A DNA stretch of 64,000 nt, from positions 186,001 through 250,000 of the forward strand of contig NZ_JAVHUW010000065.1 of assembly GCF_030954495.1 (NCBI RefSeq), read 5' to 3'. The stretch comes from Candidatus Desulfosporosinus nitrosoreducens. Lineage in GTDB: Bacteria > Bacillota > Desulfitobacteriia > Desulfitobacteriales > Desulfitobacteriaceae. The translations under genes and the position numbers were made by a program. Under the pieces are notes generated by a model that searched no databases, had not been told where the DNA came from, and saw only the letters and a list, made by a program, of their open reading frames with translations. Below are positions 61,384-64,000 of the stretch, piece after piece; position 1 is the first letter of the stretch; each line of letters starts with the position of its first letter.

Positions 61384-61445
61384 AAACCAGCTCTTTGAAG
61401 ATTTCGGTTTAGCGGCCTTTATGAGGAAATTAAGGAGATGATGCA

Positions 61446-62195
61446 ATGGACGCCAACGGTATCAAGCAGTATATACGATATATCGAATTGGATAGAGAAA
61501 AAGTCCCGTCATTTTCCGAGTATCCTTTTAATCTGCCGGCGATTAAGAATTTACAGAGGTTATCCTTCCATCCGCAGGTCACCTTTATTGTCGGAGAAAA
61601 TGGTTCCGGCAAGTCAACGATCCTGGAATCCATAGCCGTAGCCTATGGATTTAATGCTGAAGGCGGTACCAGGAATTTTAATTTTACGTCGAGAGCGACT
61701 CATTCCAAGCTCAATCATTATCTTAAAGTTGTCAGAGGCACCCAAAGGCCCCGGGATGGTTTCTTTTTAAGAGCGGAAAGCTTTTATAATTTTGCCTCAA
61801 ACATAGATGACTTGGATTCGGAACCCGGCGGACCGCCAATCATTAAGTCTTACGGCGGTATATCGCTGCATGAGCAATCCCATGGCGAGTCATTTTTTGC
61901 CCTGTTTCAAAATAGGTTCGGCGGTAAAAGCCTGTACATTCTGGACGAACCTGAGGCGGCTTTATCGCCAACGCGGCAAATGTCCATGCTTTCCATAATG
62001 CATGATTTAGTCGGGGAGGGGTCTCAGTTTATTATTGCCACTCATTCCCCCATAATCATGGCCTATCCCCAGGCCCGGATATACGAAATTAAAGAAGGAA
62101 TTGAAGTTGTAAAGTATGAGGATACCGAACATTATCAGGTCACGCGTGCTTTTATCAATAACCCTAAGAAGATGCTAAGAGAACTGCTGGAATAA
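61446..62195 (+). CDS. small SMC/ABC-type ATPase (COG3910-like)
   Basis: This 249-residue protein is a stand-alone ABC-type ATPase. Walker A is IVGENGSGKSTILES (about 55-69), the signature region is LHEQSHGESFFALF (about 140-153), and Walker B is LYILDEPEAALSP (about 163-175) with the switch His in IIATHSPIIMAYP. It has no membrane partner or coiled coil. Related proteins are of unknown role, perhaps in DNA or RNA repair or in toxin systems. AAGGAG precedes the ATG. It follows Pnkp by 62 bp on the same strand and may belong to the same operon. Confidence 0.85.
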   Translation: MDANGIKQYIRYIELDREKVPSFSEYPFNLPAIKNLQRLSFHPQVTFIVGENGSGKSTILESIAVAYGFNAEGGTRNFNFTSRATHSKLNHYLKVVRGTQRPRDGFFLRAESFYNFASNIDDLDSEPGGPPIIKSYGGISLHEQSHGESFFALFQNRFGGKSLYILDEPEAALSPTRQMSMLSIMHDLVGEGSQFIIATHSPIIMAYPQARIYEIKEGIEVVKYEDTEHYQVTRAFINNPKKMLRELLE

Positions 62196-62559
62196 TGGGA
62201 AGGAGTCAGTTCGCGGTTCACAGAAGTAAGCTGCGACTACAGACATTTGGCATCAGCAAAGGTACATATAAAGACTGTCCTGGTAGGCGGAGGAAGTTTG
62301 GCAAAACAATCTTTTTCAATCCTGTCAGCGGGCCTCTGTCAGACTGGACTCCTATTGGGCTATCCGTCAGGGAAATTGCCGAGCTGAAAAAACAGAGACG
62401 AAACCTCCAGCAATAAGTCCCTTTTTGCTGGAAAGAGAAGATGGAAGTTCGATTATGAAACATGGAGTCAAAGGATCTTGTAAAAAGGTTATTGACTTTT
62501 TTAGATGAATAAACTACAATAGCAAAAATTAAAAATATTAAAGCAATGAAGAAAAAGAG

Positions 62560-62806
62560 TACTTGTTTTCGGATGGCAGAGAGAAGATGACCGGTGAAAA
62601 TCTTCGTGAAGAAAACAGGGAAGCCATTTCTGAGCTGTTTGGCCGAATGTGATATCTGTCCAGTAAGCTTTACCGGAGTTCCGACCGTTATAACGGAAGC
62701 GGCATTTTGTGCCGGCAGAGAGCAGAGTAACCTCTGAATTTAGGTGGTAACACGGATTTGCCAATTCGCCCTAAGCTGATTAAGTCAGCTTAGGGCTTTT
62801 ATTTTG
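62560..62806 (+). promoter_or_regulatory. T-box riboswitch leader
   Basis: The leader shows AGAGAGAAGATGACCGGTGAA near its start (stem I with the AGAGA kink motif), and the T-box core AGGTGGTAACACGG at 62742-62755. A terminator follows directly: GCCCTAAGCTGA with TCAGCTTAGGGC (62768-62796) and a T-tract. Uncharged tRNA would favour the antiterminator and allow expression of the aminotransferase gene 130 bp downstream. I could not place the specifier codon with confidence. The 62196-62560 sequence has no convincing gene. Confidence 0.8.
62768..62805 (+). terminator. T-box intrinsic terminator
   Basis: A perfect 12-base stem around TTAAG, followed by TTTTATTTT. It competes with the antiterminator that contains the T-box sequence. 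Confidence 0.8.
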
Positions 62807-62938
62807 GGCTTTAGCCTCTTGAGGAAGCCAATCAAAGCTGCCTTGCCGTTAAAGCAGAGAGTTGTGTAAGTTCCTGAATTACAAATAAAGCCATCCGTTA
62901 AGCAGATGGCAAAAATTTTGGAAAGCGGTGATTTTTTA

Positions 62939-64000
62939 ATGAGAACATTTACTATGTCAAAAAAGCTGGATTATGTCTGCTATGATGTGCGCGGGCCCGT
63001 GCTCGAGGAAGCGGAGCGCATGCGCAGTCAAGGCGTGGATATTTTGAGTTTAAATATCGGCAACCCGGCTCCTTTTGGATTTGAGGCCCCTCAAGAAATC
63101 ATTCACAAGATGACGGAAAATCTGCACAAGGCGGAAGGATATTCGGACTCCAAGGGTATTCTCTCAGCCCGTGAAGCCATCGTCGATTACTGTGATTTCA
63201 AAAAAATACCGCAAGTCGGAGTCAACGATGTCTATACCGGCAATGGTGTCAGTGAGTTAATCCTTATGGCCATGCAGGGACTTCTCGACAACGGAGATGA
63301 GATTCTCCTTCCCTCGCCCGATTATCCGCTGTGGACGGCGGCTGTCACTCTGGCGGGGGGAAAAGCTGTCCATTATATCTGCGATGAGCAGTCCGAATGG
63401 TATCCGGATATCCAGGATATACGCAGAAAAATAACCTCAAAGACGAAGGGTATCGTTGTCATCAATCCCAACAATCCGACCGGTGCATTATATTCAACCG
63501 AATTATTGCAGCAGATTGTAGAACTTGCCCGGCAGCACAGTCTGATTATTTTCTCTGACGAAATATATGACCGTCTGGTGATGGACGGCAATCAGCACAC
63601 ATCCATCGCTTCCTTGGCTCCCGATTTATTTATTGTAACCTTGAACGGCCTTTCCAAATCCCATAAGATCGCCGGATTCCGCTGCGGCTGGATGTGCTTA
63701 AGCGGAGACAAGTCACAGGCGCGTGGCTATATTGATGGCTTAAACATTCTCTCATCCATGCGGTTGTGTTCAAATGTACAATCCCAATACGTCATTAAAA
63801 CAGCCCTGGCGGACATCGATAAATGCGACGACACCCTTTTACCCGGAGGACGGATCTATGAGCAGCGCGAATATATCGTCAATACCTTAAACAATATTCC
63901 GGGTCTGCAGGTGTTTAAGCCTAAAGCGGCCTTCTATGTCTTCCCCCGGATCGATACCAAGCGGTTCAACATCACGGATGATGAAAAATTTATCCTGGAC
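62939..64000 (+). CDS. alanine/aspartate-type aminotransferase (AlaA-like), incomplete
   Basis: The first 354 codons of a PLP-dependent fold-type I aminotransferase are present, and the gene runs off the right edge. The start MRTFTMSKKLDYVCYDVRGP and LSLNIGNPAPFGFEAP match the E. coli AlaA (YfbQ) group. Key residues are Asn in VINPNNPTGALYS, Asp and Tyr in IIFSDEIYDRLV, the PLP lysine in NGLSKSHKIAGFRCGWM and the Arg near it. AlaA makes alanine from pyruvate and glutamate. Control by the T-box leader fits an amino-acid biosynthetic role. The ribosome site is weak (GGAAAG); an ATG at 62954 is an alternative. Confidence 0.88.
   Translation, partial: MRTFTMSKKLDYVCYDVRGPVLEEAERMRSQGVDILSLNIGNPAPFGFEAPQEIIHKMTENLHKAEGYSDSKGILSAREAIVDYCDFKKIPQVGVNDVYTGNGVSELILMAMQGLLDNGDEILLPSPDYPLWTAAVTLAGGKAVHYICDEQSEWYPDIQDIRRKITSKTKGIVVINPNNPTGALYSTELLQQIVELARQHSLIIFSDEIYDRLVMDGNQHTSIASLAPDLFIVTLNGLSKSHKIAGFRCGWMCLSGDKSQARGYIDGLNILSSMRLCSNVQSQYVIKTALADIDKCDDTLLPGGRIYEQREYIVNTLNNIPGLQVFKPKAAFYVFPRIDTKRFNITDDEKFILD

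Noticed and set aside
62195..62416. 73-codon frame starting at the stop of the ATPase gene
   Set aside because: The start overlaps the stop codon, but there is no recognisable motif and composition is atypical; the following DNA is the T-box leader. It may be a remnant but cannot be supported.
1..64000. CRISPR arrays, tRNA or rRNA genes, phage structural genes
   Set aside because: I saw no regularly spaced repeats, no rRNA motifs, no convincing tRNA cloverleaf and no capsid, portal or terminase-like proteins.

Overview
The window looks like a chromosome segment of an anaerobic, spore-former-type Firmicute, most like the Desulfosporosinus/Desulfitobacterium group (Peptococcaceae). The reasons are strong GGAGG ribosome binding sites with frequent GTG/TTG starts, a nickel CO dehydrogenase with its maturation ATPase and a CooA-type regulator, rubredoxin/rubrerythrin fusions, a menaquinone prenyltransferase, SipW/TasA-type secretion, a T-box leader and a DUF3102 protein. 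The genus is an inference from gene content. I saw no rRNA, tRNA or CRISPR array.

Layout. 1-2.5 kb: an MFS transporter behind a sigma-54 promoter, surrounded by relics of an amidohydrolase, a glycyl radical enzyme and its activase. 2.5-8.3 kb: two DUF155 membrane proteins, a TerD-vWA (TerF-like) protein, and a DUF2975 / small HTH / DUF4173 operon under a palindromic operator. 8.5-12.2 kb: CooA-like regulator, cooS and cooC. 12.9-17.8 kb: two TasA-like secreted proteins (one with a CBM2-like tail), a 47-residue peptide with the same kind of signal, a SipW signal peptidase, a degenerate ABC ATPase, and a permease fused to a signal-peptidase-like domain that has lost both catalytic residues. 18-29.7 kb: housekeeping and redox genes (homocysteine methyltransferase family, DUF362 ferredoxin, HIT, MenA, a four-domain sulfur-trafficking flavoprotein behind a CsoR-like operator, a RelA-domain protein, a PNPOx/HxlR divergent pair).

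30.5-44.3 kb is an accessory catabolic cluster led by an IclR regulator with two matching palindromes upstream. It holds a ferredoxin/BFD protein, a divergent LarA-family (nickel-pincer) enzyme, a NadC-like phosphoribosyltransferase, a molybdopterin-binding-domain protein, a cupin, an SDR, a nitrilase-family amidohydrolase, an MFS carrier, an HpcH/HpaI aldolase, an iron alcohol dehydrogenase and a two-subunit CoA transferase. Together these suggest uptake of an amide- or hydroxyacid-containing compound, cleavage by the aldolase, aldehyde reduction and CoA activation. The substrate cannot be read from sequence. Transposase relics (IS110-type and probably IS4-type) lie in and beside it.

44.8-53 kb is a mobile-looking stretch: a PadR gene interrupted by an amber codon, an old-yellow-enzyme type reductase, then an accessory segment (toxin-like peptide, cell-wall-binding-repeat protein, two exported unknowns, a probably truncated DUF3102 gene) bounded by two copies of a ~100-bp repeat. 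53-64 kb: a Uma2 nuclease-fold protein, flavin reductase, two rubredoxin/rubrerythrin fusions, the bacterial Hen1/Pnkp RNA repair pair with a small ATPase, and a T-box-controlled aminotransferase that runs off the window.

The strongest candidates for something undescribed are the SipW/TasA locus with its paired pseudo-ABC and pseudo-signal-peptidase proteins, and the LarA-like/NadC-like/molybdopterin-domain group.
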